In this document: positions 32,918 to 41,372 of the stretch, in pieces
Layout of the letters: each line of letters starts with the position of its first letter
How positions within the stretch are numbered: position 1 is the first letter of the stretch
Origin: an uncultured Prevotellaceae bacterium
GTDB lineage: Bacteria; Bacteroidota; Bacteroidia; Bacteroidales; Bacteroidaceae
Assembly: GCA_947167515.1 (NCBI GenBank)
Contig: CAMVIM010000028.1
Coordinates: 1-46,607 of the forward strand
Direction of reading: 5' to 3'
DNA length: 46,607 nucleotides
Program-made: the position numbers and the translations under genes
Notes under the pieces: generated by a model
What the model was told of the DNA's origin: nothing
Databases searched by the model: none
Seen by the model: only the letters and a program-made list of their open reading frames with translations

Positions 32918-34450
32918 ATGAAAAAGATTAAATTTTTAAGCATGATGATGCTTGTGATGGTGGCCCTGCCATTGATGTTTTCTTGTAGCAAGGATGATGG
33001 AGACGATGGTGGCGACTCTGGAGGTAATGGAAACTCTGGAGGTGGCAGTAACATTACAGTTGTGGTTCATGATGACGGAACAATATCAGGAGGGCATACT
33101 TTCTCTGCAATAGATGATAAAAATTTCTATGTAGATTACATCAAGTATACGGTTGAAGAGGGTCATCTCATTGTCTCTGGCTATGACAAGGCAGGTTTAA
33201 AAGGTGCAGCCAATATTGTTGCTCGCCTTACATATAAAGGGAACACTTATGAGGTGTTGGGGATAAATGGATCTTCTTTCTCAGGCTGCAGTAGCTTGAC
33301 TTCCGTGACTATCCCTAACAGTGTCACATCCATTGGCGATAGGGCTTTCAGGGATTGTAGTAGCTTGACCTCCGTGAGCATTGGTAACGGTGTTACCTCC
33401 ATTGGTTCTAATACTTTCTCAGGCTGTAGCGGCTTGACTTCCGTGACGATACCCAACAGTGTCACATCCATTGGCGATTATGCTTTCTTTGGCTGTAGTG
33501 GTTTGACCTCCTTGACCATCCCTAACGGTGTTACCTCCATTGGCGATAGGGCTTTCTCTGGCTGTAGTAGCTTGACCTCCTTGACCATCCCTAACAGTGT
33601 TACCTCCATTGGCGATAGGGCTTTCTCTGGCTGTAGTAGCTTGACCTCCTTGACCATCCCTAACAGTGTTACCTCCATTGATTCTTCTGCTTTCTCTTAT
33701 TGTAGTGGTTTGACCTCCTTGACCATCCCCAACAGTGTCACATCCATTGGCAATAGGGCTTTCTCAGGTTGCAGCGGCCTGACTTCCGTGACGATACCCA
33801 ACAGTGTCACATCCATTGGCGATTATGCTTTCTCTGGCTGTAGTGGTTTGACCTCCTTGACCATTGGTAACAGCGTCACATCCATTGGCTATGATGCTTT
33901 CTGGGGCTGCAGTGGCTTAGCCTCCATTAAGGTTGAGAGCGGCAATACAAAATATGATTCTCGTGACAATTGTAATGCCATTATTGAGACAGCTAGCAAT
34001 ACATTAATACAAGGCTGCAAAAATACAACCATTCCCAACAGCGTCACATCCATTGGCGATAGGGCTTTCTCAGGTTGCAGCGGTCTGACTTCCGTGACGA
34101 TACCCAACAGTGTTACCTCCATTGGTGGTTATGCTTTCTATCAGTGCTACGGTCTGACTTCCGTGACGATACCCAACAGTGTTACCTCCATTGGTGGTTA
34201 TGCTTTCTATCAGTGCTACGGTCTGACTTCCGTGACGATTCCAAACAGTGTCACCTCAATTGGCTATTATGCCTTCTCAGGCTGCAGTGGCTTGACCTCA
34301 ATACATTGTTTGAGGACAACGCCTCCAGGAAGTGATTCCGATTCTTTTGATACTTACCAAACGGCTACATTGTATGTTCCCAGCGGTTCTTATAGTGCAT
34401 ATAAAAATAAATATCCTTGGAATAGATTTTATAATATAGTGGAAGAATAA
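32918..34450 (+). CDS. BspA-like leucine-rich repeat lipoprotein (LRR_5)
   Basis: A 510-residue lipoprotein, lipidation site C23 (LMFSCSKDD). After a Gly/Asp/Ser linker and a short domain (VDYIKYTVEEGHLIVSG) come about fourteen 23-residue repeats of the type LTSVTIPNSVTSIGDRAFSG with CS, the Treponema pallidum-type LRR of BspA. An island without repeats (KVESGNTKYDSRDNCNAIIE) splits them near residue 345. The C-terminal end (TPPGSDSDSF, ATLYVPSGSYSAYKNK) closes the solenoid. Such proteins bind host or neighbour surfaces. Several repeats are identical in DNA, so copy number is changing recently. Confidence 0.93.
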   Translation: MKKIKFLSMMMLVMVALPLMFSCSKDDGDDGGDSGGNGNSGGGSNITVVVHDDGTISGGHTFSAIDDKNFYVDYIKYTVEEGHLIVSGYDKAGLKGAANIVARLTYKGNTYEVLGINGSSFSGCSSLTSVTIPNSVTSIGDRAFRDCSSLTSVSIGNGVTSIGSNTFSGCSGLTSVTIPNSVTSIGDYAFFGCSGLTSLTIPNGVTSIGDRAFSGCSSLTSLTIPNSVTSIGDRAFSGCSSLTSLTIPNSVTSIDSSAFSYCSGLTSLTIPNSVTSIGNRAFSGCSGLTSVTIPNSVTSIGDYAFSGCSGLTSLTIGNSVTSIGYDAFWGCSGLASIKVESGNTKYDSRDNCNAIIETASNTLIQGCKNTTIPNSVTSIGDRAFSGCSGLTSVTIPNSVTSIGGYAFYQCYGLTSVTIPNSVTSIGGYAFYQCYGLTSVTIPNSVTSIGYYAFSGCSGLTSIHCLRTTPPGSDSDSFDTYQTATLYVPSGSYSAYKNKYPWNRFYNIVEE

Positions 34451-34464
34451 AACATGGACAAACA

Positions 34465-34499
34465 AAACCACCCGTGAGCACTATGCCTACGGGTGGTTT
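34465..34499. terminator. Terminator after the BspA-like gene
   Basis: AAACCACCCGT (34465-34475) pairs with ACGGGTGGTTT (34489-34499), then CATTTACTTTT. It can also end the convergent HTH remnant. Confidence 0.85.
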
Positions 34500-34531
34500 C
34501 ATTTACTTTTCAAAATCAAAAGACGCACACA

Positions 34532-34735
34532 TCACCACAAAGCGACGCGTCCCATCGTTCCAAGGTCGAGAGATGCGGTCTTGGCTCCCAATGCCTTGAA
34601 GGCTCTTACGATGGTGGCATAGGTGATGCTCTTGCCGCTCTCGATTTTTGAGATTTGTGCCTCCTGCACTCCCATGTGTTCGCCCAGTTGTTTCTGAGTG
34701 AGGTTCTGCTGCTGTCTGGTCTGCTTGATGGCTAT
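34532..34735 (-). pseudogene. HigA-type HTH antitoxin, N-terminus lost
   Basis: Reading on the minus strand, IKQTRQQQNLTQKQLGEHMG, then VQEAQISKIESGKSITYATI and ALGAKTASLDLGTMGRVALW are the XRE helix-turn-helix and tail of HigA-like antitoxins. Family members have another 30-35 residues before this point. Here the frame instead runs into DNA that on the other strand is the tail of a mobile-element gene, so the nominal N-terminus (from 34819) is not native. No HigB toxin is present. The 5' end was lost when the remnant at 34728-35183 arrived or when the region was deleted. Confidence 0.75.
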
Positions 34736-35183
34736 CGCGAGGAAGGTTGTGAGTGGCCTTGTAGAGAAAGGTAACAGTAAGTGGTAACATGAGTCAATGA
34801 CAAATGACAATAATGACAATTTTAAAAATGGGGTCTATACCTTTCCGTAATACTTTGTATCTTATTAATATATAAATAGTTATATATATAATAAGAGAAA
34901 AGCGCACCCCTCAAAAATAAACTGTCATAACTGTCATTTGTCATTGGGAACAACTAAATTCAAATTTGATTTTATCTAAAAAGCAGAAAACCAATGAAAT
35001 ACGATGTAACAAAAAACGAGGCTCCCGAAATGCCTAACCTCGGAAAGGGCACAGAATGCATCAAATTGCTGGTTTTTTAGGCCTCGAAAGGCATGTTTTA
35101 ACCCTGTTTTCGATGCTTTTCCCTGCTCTTGGTGCGTGTATGTGCGACGAGGAATTTCACTATCAGCCCTCATTTGGAGGGAA
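34728..35183 (+). pseudogene. Decayed remnant of a mobile-element replication module
   Basis: From about 34728 the plus strand encodes MAIARKVVSGLVEKGNSKW and stop, matching the last 18 codons of the gene at 44103-44492. It is followed by an intergenic region of the same layout as 44493-44688, and at 34995 by an ORF (MKYDVTKNEAPEMPNLGKGT, then ECIKLLVF) that matches the start of the gene at 44689 but stops after 28 codons. Out-of-frame similarity continues as FPALGACMCDEEFHY to about 35183. Stops and frameshifts show decay. Confidence 0.85.
34796..34947. repeat. Inverted triple-motif arms, remnant copy
   Basis: Left arm 34796-34821 has ATGACA three times (spacing 7 and 9); right arm 34922-34947 is its reverse complement with about 23 of 26 positions matching. 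Between them are GGGGT/ACCCC and an AT-rich palindrome (CTTATTA...TAATAAG, 34862-34896). It lies in the gap just before the remnant start codon, as does its counterpart at 44503-44650. Confidence 0.85.
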
Positions 35184-35447
35184 AATCGTGCCAATCCGCT
35201 CAATCTGCCGCTACGGCATAGTTCTTTATACAACTAATCCGCAAAGGAAATTACCCTTACGTCGTTAGCGTAATTACGGCTACGTCGAAGGGGTAATTAC
35301 GGGAACGGAAAAGCCGTAAGTATGCATACGAAATGGCTATTGGCATGCATATTCCGTACACATGGGTAGCAAATTTTTCATTTTTCACTTTTCGTTTTTC
35401 ACTTTTCACTTTTATTCCGTACCTTTGCACCCGTTAATTCATCGACA
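35184..35447. other. Intergenic region with an imperfect palindrome and the M28 promoter
   Basis: An imperfect palindrome centred on TAATTA covers about 35249-35300 (AAATTACCC at one end, GGGGTAATTA at the other). TACCTTTG at 35420-35427 is the -7 box of the downstream gene; its -33 region is only T-rich. Repeated TTTTTCACTTTTC words fill 35375-35412. Confidence 0.5.
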
Positions 35448-36455
35448 ATGAGAAAATTGCTCTATTTGGTTCTCTTTCCCTTGCTGCTGTTAGGCTGCAA
35501 GGAAAAGAAGCATGTGGACACCGACTATGTGTCGCCAGCACCTTCATTCAACGAGGATTCGGCCTTTCAGTATGTGGCTGAGCAATGTGCCTTTGGCCCT
35601 CGTGTGATGAACTCTGCGGCTCACGATTCGTGTGGCAACTACATCGCTCGCAAGTTTGAGGCGTTCGGAGCCACTGTCTATGACCAATATGCCAACTCGA
35701 AACTCTACGACGGCACACCTATCCTGATGCGTAATATCATTGCAGCCTTCAATCCTGATGCTCCGGCACGTATCATCATTTGTGGACACTGGGATAGTCG
35801 TCCGTGGGCTGACCACGACAACAACGAGGCAAATCACCGCACCCCGATTGATGGAGCCAACGATGGTGGCAGTTCCGTGGGCGTGATGCTCGAACTGGCG
35901 CGCCAGTTGCAGAAAGACATGGCCGAGAAAGGTGACTCGTCCCTTTTTGCCCTCCATCCTTCATTGGGCATCGACTTCATCTGTTGGGATGCAGAAGACT
36001 GCGGAACTCCAGCCTTTGACAACGATGGCGAAGACCATGAAAGCACGTGGTGCTTGGGCAGTCAGTATTGGTCGGGCAAGCGTCATATCGAAGGTTATAA
36101 GGCTCGCTACGGCATCAACCTCGACATGGTGGGCAATGCCAACACCATCTTCTACCGCGAACGCATCTCAATGGCATACGCTCCCACCATCGTCGATAAG
36201 GTGTGGGCAGCAGCCAACCGCATCGGTTATGGCAAATACTTCAGTTATGACGATGAAGGTGGTGGGGTGACAGACGACCACTTACAGGTCAATCGCGGTG
36301 GCATTCCTTGCATCGATGTGATAGGTACCGATACCCAAGAAGGCGGTTTTCCAGCCACTTGGCACACGATGGACGACGACATCAACCATATTGACAAAGA
36401 AACCCTCAAGGCTGTGGGACAGACCATGCTGGAGGTGATTTGGACAGAAGAATAA
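35448..36455 (+). CDS. M28-family lipoprotein, glutaminyl-cyclase-like
   Basis: A 335-residue lipoprotein, C17 in LLGCKE. The zinc-binding set of M28-fold enzymes is visible: D139 in DGANDGGSS, E183 in CWDAEDCG and a histidine in TWHTMDDD. SRPWADHD before it is typical of glutaminyl-peptide cyclotransferases of the animal type that periodontal Bacteroidales carry, where a single zinc ion is used. These enzymes cyclise N-terminal glutamine on exported proteins. A peptidase activity cannot be excluded from sequence alone. Confidence 0.87.
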   Translation: MRKLLYLVLFPLLLLGCKEKKHVDTDYVSPAPSFNEDSAFQYVAEQCAFGPRVMNSAAHDSCGNYIARKFEAFGATVYDQYANSKLYDGTPILMRNIIAAFNPDAPARIIICGHWDSRPWADHDNNEANHRTPIDGANDGGSSVGVMLELARQLQKDMAEKGDSSLFALHPSLGIDFICWDAEDCGTPAFDNDGEDHESTWCLGSQYWSGKRHIEGYKARYGINLDMVGNANTIFYRERISMAYAPTIVDKVWAAANRIGYGKYFSYDDEGGGVTDDHLQVNRGGIPCIDVIGTDTQEGGFPATWHTMDDDINHIDKETLKAVGQTMLEVIWTEE

Positions 36456-36530
36456 ATGCCCTCTCCACTACTCTCTCCCTGTGGGGCGAGAGAGGTCCGT
36501 GCGGGATGGGGAGGTATGATAAAAAACAAT
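36456..36530. repeat. Palindromic repeat between the M28 gene and sufE
   Basis: CTCTCTCCC (36471-36479) and GGGCGAGAGAG (36484-36494) form a hairpin with one bulge; CCTCTCC and GGGGAGG flank it. The words GTCCGTGCGGGATGG resemble TGCCGTCCGGATGG in the repeat inside the primase gene at 46231-46316, suggesting one family. Confidence 0.55.
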
Positions 36531-36538
36531 TGACGTTT

Positions 36539-36964
36539 ATGACAATAGAAGAAACACAACAAGAAGTGATTGAGGAGTTTGAGGGCTTCGACGACTGGAT
36601 GGACAAGTATCAGATGCTCATCGACTTGGGCAGTGAGCAGGAGCCGCTGCCTGCAGAGTATAAAGTAGAGAGCAACCTTATCGACGGTTGTCAGAGCCGT
36701 GTGTGGCTGCAAGCCGACCTCACACCCGAAGGGAAGATACACTTTCAGGCAGAGAGTGACGCGTTGATTGTGAAGGGCATCGTCACCCTCCTCATCCGTG
36801 TGTTGGACAACCATACACCCGATGAAATTCTTGCCGCAGACCTCCATTTCATCGAGGATATCGGCTTGAAGGAGCATCTTTCTCCCACACGTAGCAATGG
36901 CCTCTTGGCGATGATGAAGCAGATGAAGATGTACGCCATTGCCTTTAAAGCTAAAATGAACTAA
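36539..36964 (+). CDS. sufE: SufE-family sulfur acceptor protein
   Basis: A 141-residue protein from the ATG at 36539; the longer frame reads through the palindromic repeat and is rejected. The active cysteine is C51 in NLIDGCQSRVWL. SufE accepts sulfane sulfur from the SufS cysteine desulfurase for iron-sulfur cluster assembly. The C-terminal SPTRSNGLLAMMKQMKMYAI is standard. No other suf genes are seen. The ABC exporter ATG follows its stop without a gap. Confidence 0.95.
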   Translation: MTIEETQQEVIEEFEGFDDWMDKYQMLIDLGSEQEPLPAEYKVESNLIDGCQSRVWLQADLTPEGKIHFQAESDALIVKGIVTLLIRVLDNHTPDEILAADLHFIEDIGLKEHLSPTRSNGLLAMMKQMKMYAIAFKAKMN

Positions 36965-38803
36965 ATGAAGGAATTTTTCAATCAGATGGGCAGTTATTTT
37001 GCCCGCTACAAAGGGTACATTGCCGGAACGTTAGCCATGAACATTCTGGCCGCCTTGTTCAATGTCTTTTCCTTCTCCATCCTCTTGCCTATCTTGCAGA
37101 TACTCTTCAAGGTCAACTCGGAGACGTATCAGTTCATGGAATGGGGAACAGGGGGTGTGAACAACCTGCTGGAGGTGGCCAAGAACAACGGCTACTACTA
37201 CTCGCAGCAGTTGGTTGACACATACGGCCCTTCCACCACCCTGCTGATGCTGGGCGTGATTCTCGCCTCGCTCACCCTGCTCAAGGCTGCCACTTACTTC
37301 GGGGGGTCAGCCTGCCTGATGCCTTTACGTACAGGCATTATCCGCGACATCCGCAACGACATCTACAAGAAGATACTCTCCCTGCCCCTCTCCTTCTTCT
37401 CTGAGGAACGCAAGGGCGACATTCTGGCACGTGTCAGCACCGATGTGGGCGAGATTGACGGAAGCATCACCTCCTCGCTCGACATGATGATCAAGAATCC
37501 CATCTTCATCCTTGTCTATGTGGGCACCATGTTTGCCATGAGCTGGCAACTCACCCTTTTCACCCTGTTGGTGGTGCCACTTTTAGCCGGTGGAATCGGC
37601 CGTATTGGTAAGAAACTGAAGCAAAACTCGCTGCTGGCACAGTCGAAATGGAGCGATGGAATCAGCCAGATAGAAGAAACACTGGGTGGACTCCGCATCA
37701 TCAAGGCCTTCATTGCCGAGCGGAAGATGGAAGCCCGTTTTACCCAGATAAACAACGAACACCGCGATGCCGCCGTCAAGGTGGCCATCCGTCAGTCGGC
37801 AGCCCATCCTGTGAGTGAGTTCTTAGGCACCTGCATGATTGTCATCGTCCTTTGGTTTGGAGGTTACCTCATCTTTTCTGGCAACAGCCCTATCGATGCC
37901 AGCGGATTCATCTATTATCTGGTCATCCTCTACACCACCTTGCAGCCCATCAAAGACCTCTCCAAGGCGGGGTATAGCATCCAGAAGGGACTCGCCTCAC
38001 TGGAGCGCATCAACAAGATTCTCATGGCGGAAAACAACATCAAGGAGATAGAGCATCCTCGGAAAATCGATGCGCTCAACGACTGCATCCAGCTGGAGCA
38101 TGTCCACTTCTCCTACAACACAGGCCACGAGATTCTTCACGACATCAACCTCACCATTCCCAAAGGAAAGACCATCGCTCTGGTGGGTCAGTCGGGGTCG
38201 GGCAAGAGCACACTGGTTGACCTCATTCCGCGCTATCACGACGTGACAGCTGGAGCCATCAAGATAGATGGCGAGGACGTGCGCAATCTCTCCATCCACT
38301 CGTTGCGCGGCCTCATTGGCAACGTGAACCAAGAGGCTATTCTGTTCAACGACACCATCTTCAACAACATCGCCTTCGGGGTGGACAATGCCACACAGGA
38401 GCAGGTGGAGGCAGCGGCCCGCATAGCCAATGCCCACGATTTCATCATGGAGATGGAGAAGGGCTATCAGACCAATGTGGGTGACCGTGGCGGTCGTCTT
38501 TCGGGTGGACAGCGTCAACGCATCTCCATTGCCCGTGCCATCTTGAAGAATCCACCCATCCTCATCCTCGACGAAGCCACTTCTGCCCTCGACACGGAGA
38601 GCGAACGACTGGTGCAGGACGCATTGGAGAAACTGATGAAATCGCGCACCACCATTGCCATTGCGCACCGTCTCTCCACCATCAAGAATGCCAGCGAAAT
38701 CTATGTGCTCCACGAGGGCAAGATTGTGGAGCGAGGCACTCACGAGGAACTCATTGCCCAGAATGGCTACTACAAGAAGCTGAACGACATGCAAGCCTTG
38801 TGA
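36965..38803 (+). CDS. MsbA-like ABC exporter (fused membrane and ATPase domains)
   Basis: A 612-residue half-transporter. Six membrane helices lie in about residues 15-330. The ATPase domain (about 365-612) shows Walker A GQSGSGKST, Q-loop region GNVNQEAILF, signature LSGGQRQRISIARAIL, Walker B ILILDEATSALD and the H-loop AIAHRLSTI. It likely flips lipid A or another lipid, or exports a drug; substrate is not certain. It starts directly after the sufE stop. Confidence 0.92.
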   Translation: MKEFFNQMGSYFARYKGYIAGTLAMNILAALFNVFSFSILLPILQILFKVNSETYQFMEWGTGGVNNLLEVAKNNGYYYSQQLVDTYGPSTTLLMLGVILASLTLLKAATYFGGSACLMPLRTGIIRDIRNDIYKKILSLPLSFFSEERKGDILARVSTDVGEIDGSITSSLDMMIKNPIFILVYVGTMFAMSWQLTLFTLLVVPLLAGGIGRIGKKLKQNSLLAQSKWSDGISQIEETLGGLRIIKAFIAERKMEARFTQINNEHRDAAVKVAIRQSAAHPVSEFLGTCMIVIVLWFGGYLIFSGNSPIDASGFIYYLVILYTTLQPIKDLSKAGYSIQKGLASLERINKILMAENNIKEIEHPRKIDALNDCIQLEHVHFSYNTGHEILHDINLTIPKGKTIALVGQSGSGKSTLVDLIPRYHDVTAGAIKIDGEDVRNLSIHSLRGLIGNVNQEAILFNDTIFNNIAFGVDNATQEQVEAAARIANAHDFIMEMEKGYQTNVGDRGGRLSGGQRQRISIARAILKNPPILILDEATSALDTESERLVQDALEKLMKSRTTIAIAHRLSTIKNASEIYVLHEGKIVERGTHEELIAQNGYYKKLNDMQAL

Positions 38804-38830
38804 TGTTATTTAATCACTACCAAAACATTT

Positions 38831-39039
38831 AGCTTGAATATAAGTAACTCAACTTTCGCAAGCTCCACTTTTTTGAAGTTAAAGAAGTTAGAGAAGTTAA
38901 AGAAGTTAGAGACGAATGTCATGCTGCTGTATTCATTGTCAGAAGGTATCGTCTTTAACTTCTAAGCGAAGCGATAACTTCTTTAACTTCTATAACTTCT
39001 ACAACTTGCGAAAGTTGAGTAAGTAAGTGTAATCAAGCT
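38831..39039. repeat. 209-bp inverted repeat with GAAGTTARA tandem tract
   Basis: Ends AGCTTGA and TCAAGCT are mirrored, followed inward by ACTCAACTTTCGCAAG (38847-38862) and CTTGCGAAAGTTGAGT (39005-39020). Inside, 9-bp words GAAGTTAAA and GAAGTTAGA alternate on the left (38875-38911) and their complements on the right (38953-39003), around a short unique middle. No ORF is present. It behaves like a non-autonomous palindromic element and could fold into one long stem after the exporter gene. Confidence 0.8.
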
Positions 39040-39086
39040 ATACTATTTTGTATAAACAAGGCAATCATTTAAGTGTCATCAATACA

Positions 39087-39110
39087 ACTGCCTCACATGT
39101 TGCGAGGCAG
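39087..39110. terminator. Short hairpin, possible terminator remnant
   Basis: CTGCCTC pairs with GAGGCAG around ACATGTTGC. There is no T run, so terminator activity is doubtful. Confidence 0.3.
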
Positions 39111-39165
39111 AAGACTAAAATGATTGGGGTTGCGTCAAGGAGTAACCACGATTGTATGAAAAGGA

Positions 39166-39197
39166 TTTGTATGATAGATGGAAAATGTGTACCTTTG
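39166..39197 (+). promoter_or_regulatory. Promoter of the thioesterase-dprA operon
   Basis: TTTG (39166-39169), exactly 20 bp and TACCTTTG (39190-39197), about 25 nt before the ATG. Confidence 0.8.
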
Positions 39198-39221
39198 CAA
39201 AAAATAAAAATATAGAAGACT

Positions 39222-39626
39222 ATGGCCAATTACATTTTTGAGTTAAAGGATAAGGTACGTGATTATGAGTGCGACTTGCAGGGCATCGTGAACAACGCCA
39301 ACTATCAGCATTATCTGGAGCATTGCCGACATGAGTTTCTGTTGGCACACAACATCAGTTTTGCGGAACTGCACGAAAAGGGGACGGATGCTGTGGTGGC
39401 TCGTCTGACGATGCAGTTCAAGGTGCCTTTGAAGAGTCGTGACGAGTATGTGACAAAGCTCTGGATCAAGAAGGAAGGGGTGCGCTACATCTTCATGCAG
39501 GACATCTTCCGTCTGCCCGACATGAAACTGTGCATCCGTGCGCAGGTGGATTCGGTGTGCCTCGTCAATGGCGTACTGGCAGAGAGCCCTGAACTGAACG
39601 AGAAATTTGCACCCTTCATGCAGTAG
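39222..39626 (+). CDS. Acyl-CoA thioesterase, hot-dog fold (4HBT/YbgC type)
   Basis: A 134-residue protein. VRDYECDLQGIVNNANYQHY followed by LEHCRHEF is the 4HBT active-site region (the aspartate of CDLQGIVNN is the expected catalytic residue). MQFKVPLKSRDEYVTKLWI is the central strand. It hydrolyses an acyl-CoA thioester in the cytoplasm; chain length unknown. Its TAG shares a base with the GTG start of dprA. Confidence 0.9.
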   Translation: MANYIFELKDKVRDYECDLQGIVNNANYQHYLEHCRHEFLLAHNISFAELHEKGTDAVVARLTMQFKVPLKSRDEYVTKLWIKKEGVRYIFMQDIFRLPDMKLCIRAQVDSVCLVNGVLAESPELNEKFAPFMQ

Positions 39627-40756
39627 TGGATACACAGGAAATCATCTCGGCTATCGCGCTGACCAAACTGAAAGGTCTGAGTCTGCTGAATGCCCGAACC
39701 TTGCTGGATGCGGTAGGTTCGGCTCATGAGGTAATTGCCCACCGAAAGGATATCGTGGACATCATCCCCGATGCCAGCCAACGGCTTGTGACGGCCTTTG
39801 CCGAAGCTGATGCCGCTCTGAAAGAAGCGGAGAGTGAGATGCAGTTTATCGAGCAGAAGAACCTGAAAGTCTTCACGCTGACGGACGAGGACTACCCGCA
39901 ACGGCTCCTCGAGTGTGAGGATGCCCCATTGGTGCTTTATTATTGTGGCAATGCCAATCTGAACGCAATGCGCATCATCAGCATCGTGGGTACACGAAAA
40001 TGTTCGGAATATGGACGTGAGGTGTGCAACAACTTTATTGCTGACTTGAAACGCTATTATCCCGATGCGCTGATTGTGAGTGGATTAGCCTATGGTATCG
40101 ACATCTGCGCCCATCGGGCAGCACTGGAGAATAGCATGTCAACGGTAGGTGTGTTGGCACATGGATTGGACAACATCTACCCCTCCATGCACCGCCAGAC
40201 GGCAGCAGACATGGTGCATCGGCAGGGAGGGTTGCTGACAGAATACACTACCCACACGACACCTGAGAGGGGGAACTTTGTGCGCCGCAACCGCATTGTG
40301 GCAGGGCTTTGCGATGCATGTATTGTGGTGGAGAGTGCCGAGCGTGGCGGCTCCCTGATTACTGCCGAGTTGGCAATGGAATATAACCGCGATGTCTTTG
40401 CTTTTCCAGGACGTGTGTATGATGAAGCCAGCCGAGGATGCAACAATCTCATTCGTCGCCAACAGGCAACGCTGCTGACTTGTGCGGCAGACCTCCTTGA
40501 TGCAATGGGTTGGGAGAATCCCCTGAAGAAAACATCAAAGCCAGAGGCTGTGCAGCAAGAACTTTTCCCCGACCTCACCGACGAAGAACGTGCTTTGGTG
40601 AACACACTCAAAGATGTCGATGACAAGCACATCAATCAGATTGCCATCGACGCCAATATTCCTTATTCGCGCGCCAGCATGATTCTTTTCGATTTGGAGA
40701 TGAAGGGAGTGGTCAGAGCACTCGGAGGAGCAAGATACAAGATTATGCACCATTGA
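39626..40756 (+). CDS. dprA: DNA-processing protein DprA
   Basis: A 376-residue protein starting at GTG (39626-39628), overlapping the thioesterase stop. It contains an N-terminal helix-hairpin region, the Rossmann-like core (ISIVGTRKCSEYGREVCNNF, VSGLAYGIDICAHRAALEN, VGVLAHGLDNIYP, NFVRRNRIVAGLCDACIVVE, GSLITAELAMEYNRDVFAFP) and the C-terminal winged-helix domain (INQIAIDANIPYSRASMIL). DprA loads RecA on incoming single strands during natural transformation. The length is usual for the family. Confidence 0.96.
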   Translation: MDTQEIISAIALTKLKGLSLLNARTLLDAVGSAHEVIAHRKDIVDIIPDASQRLVTAFAEADAALKEAESEMQFIEQKNLKVFTLTDEDYPQRLLECEDAPLVLYYCGNANLNAMRIISIVGTRKCSEYGREVCNNFIADLKRYYPDALIVSGLAYGIDICAHRAALENSMSTVGVLAHGLDNIYPSMHRQTAADMVHRQGGLLTEYTTHTTPERGNFVRRNRIVAGLCDACIVVESAERGGSLITAELAMEYNRDVFAFPGRVYDEASRGCNNLIRRQQATLLTCAADLLDAMGWENPLKKTSKPEAVQQELFPDLTDEERALVNTLKDVDDKHINQIAIDANIPYSRASMILFDLEMKGVVRALGGARYKIMHH

Positions 40757-40764
40757 CCAAGGGG

Positions 40765-40845
40765 ATGCACAAAAAATGGGGAAAAATTTCATGGCATAAC
40801 CCCGACAAGCATATTGTGATGAAAATCGACTGGGAAGATGACTAA
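40765..40845 (+). CDS. 26-residue ORF after dprA (tentative)
   Basis: It starts 8 bp after the dprA stop, with AAGGGG just before the ATG. It reads MHKKWGKISWHNPDKHIVMK and IDWEDD: basic front, acidic end, three tryptophans. It may be a small co-transcribed protein or chance. A terminator follows at 40904-40932. Confidence 0.3.
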   Translation: MHKKWGKISWHNPDKHIVMKIDWEDD

Positions 40846-40903
40846 TCAATAGTGAGTCCGCCGGTTTGTGGTGAAGTGACATCAGTTTGAAAAAGAGAGA
40901 AGA

Positions 40904-40932
40904 AGCATGTCCGCAAGGGCATGCTTTTTTCG
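40904..40932 (+). terminator. Terminator after dprA
   Basis: AGCATGTCC-GCAA-GGGCATGCT with a run of six T after it. Confidence 0.85.
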
Positions 40933-40961
40933 TGCCTTTTCCTGTTTTTTTCGGGAAAACA

Positions 40962-40991
40962 TTTGTTTGTGAAAAATAAGTTGTATATTTG
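40962..40991 (+). promoter_or_regulatory. Promoter of the orphan nucleotidyltransferase gene
   Basis: TTTG (40962-40965), 18-bp spacer and TATATTTG (40984-40991); slightly short spacing. The start codon at 41019 is about 27 nt on. Confidence 0.55.
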
Positions 40992-41018
40992 CAGTCAGGA
41001 ATCCTAACATCACGAACT

Positions 41019-41336
41019 ATGAACAAGATACTTGAGCATGCACATCCACACATTTCGGCTTTGTGTCGCAAGCACAGAGTCAGGAGCCTGTATGCTTTTG
41101 GTTCAGTACTGACCTCACGCTTTTCTGATAAGAGTGATGTGGATTTCCTGGTGGATTTCAAGACCGAAGAGATTCCCGACTACCTCACCAACTACTTCGA
41201 CCTGAAGTATGCCTTGGAAGACACCGTGGGGCGTGAAGTGGACCTTGTGGAGGAGAAAGCCATCCGCAACCCTGTCTTCAAACGAAACATAGAAAAGACA
41301 AAACAGAAGATATATTCAACCATCTCCCCTTGTTAA
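41019..41336 (+). CDS. Orphan MntA-like minimal nucleotidyltransferase
   Basis: A 105-residue protein from the ATG at 41019. It has the GS-X10-DXD signature (G28, S29, D40, D42 in AFGSVLTSRFSDKSDVDFLV). Its relative at 32151 is paired with a HEPN toxin, but no HEPN gene follows here: the next 300 bases are gene-free and hold the second copy of the 70-bp repeat. Either the toxin was lost or this enzyme acts alone. Start downstream of the -7 box excludes the longer frame. Confidence 0.88.
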   Translation: MNKILEHAHPHISALCRKHRVRSLYAFGSVLTSRFSDKSDVDFLVDFKTEEIPDYLTNYFDLKYALEDTVGREVDLVEEKAIRNPVFKRNIEKTKQKIYSTISPC

Positions 41337-41372
41337 GGCAAGAAGTTGCTTCGATTTTGGGAGAATAACTTA

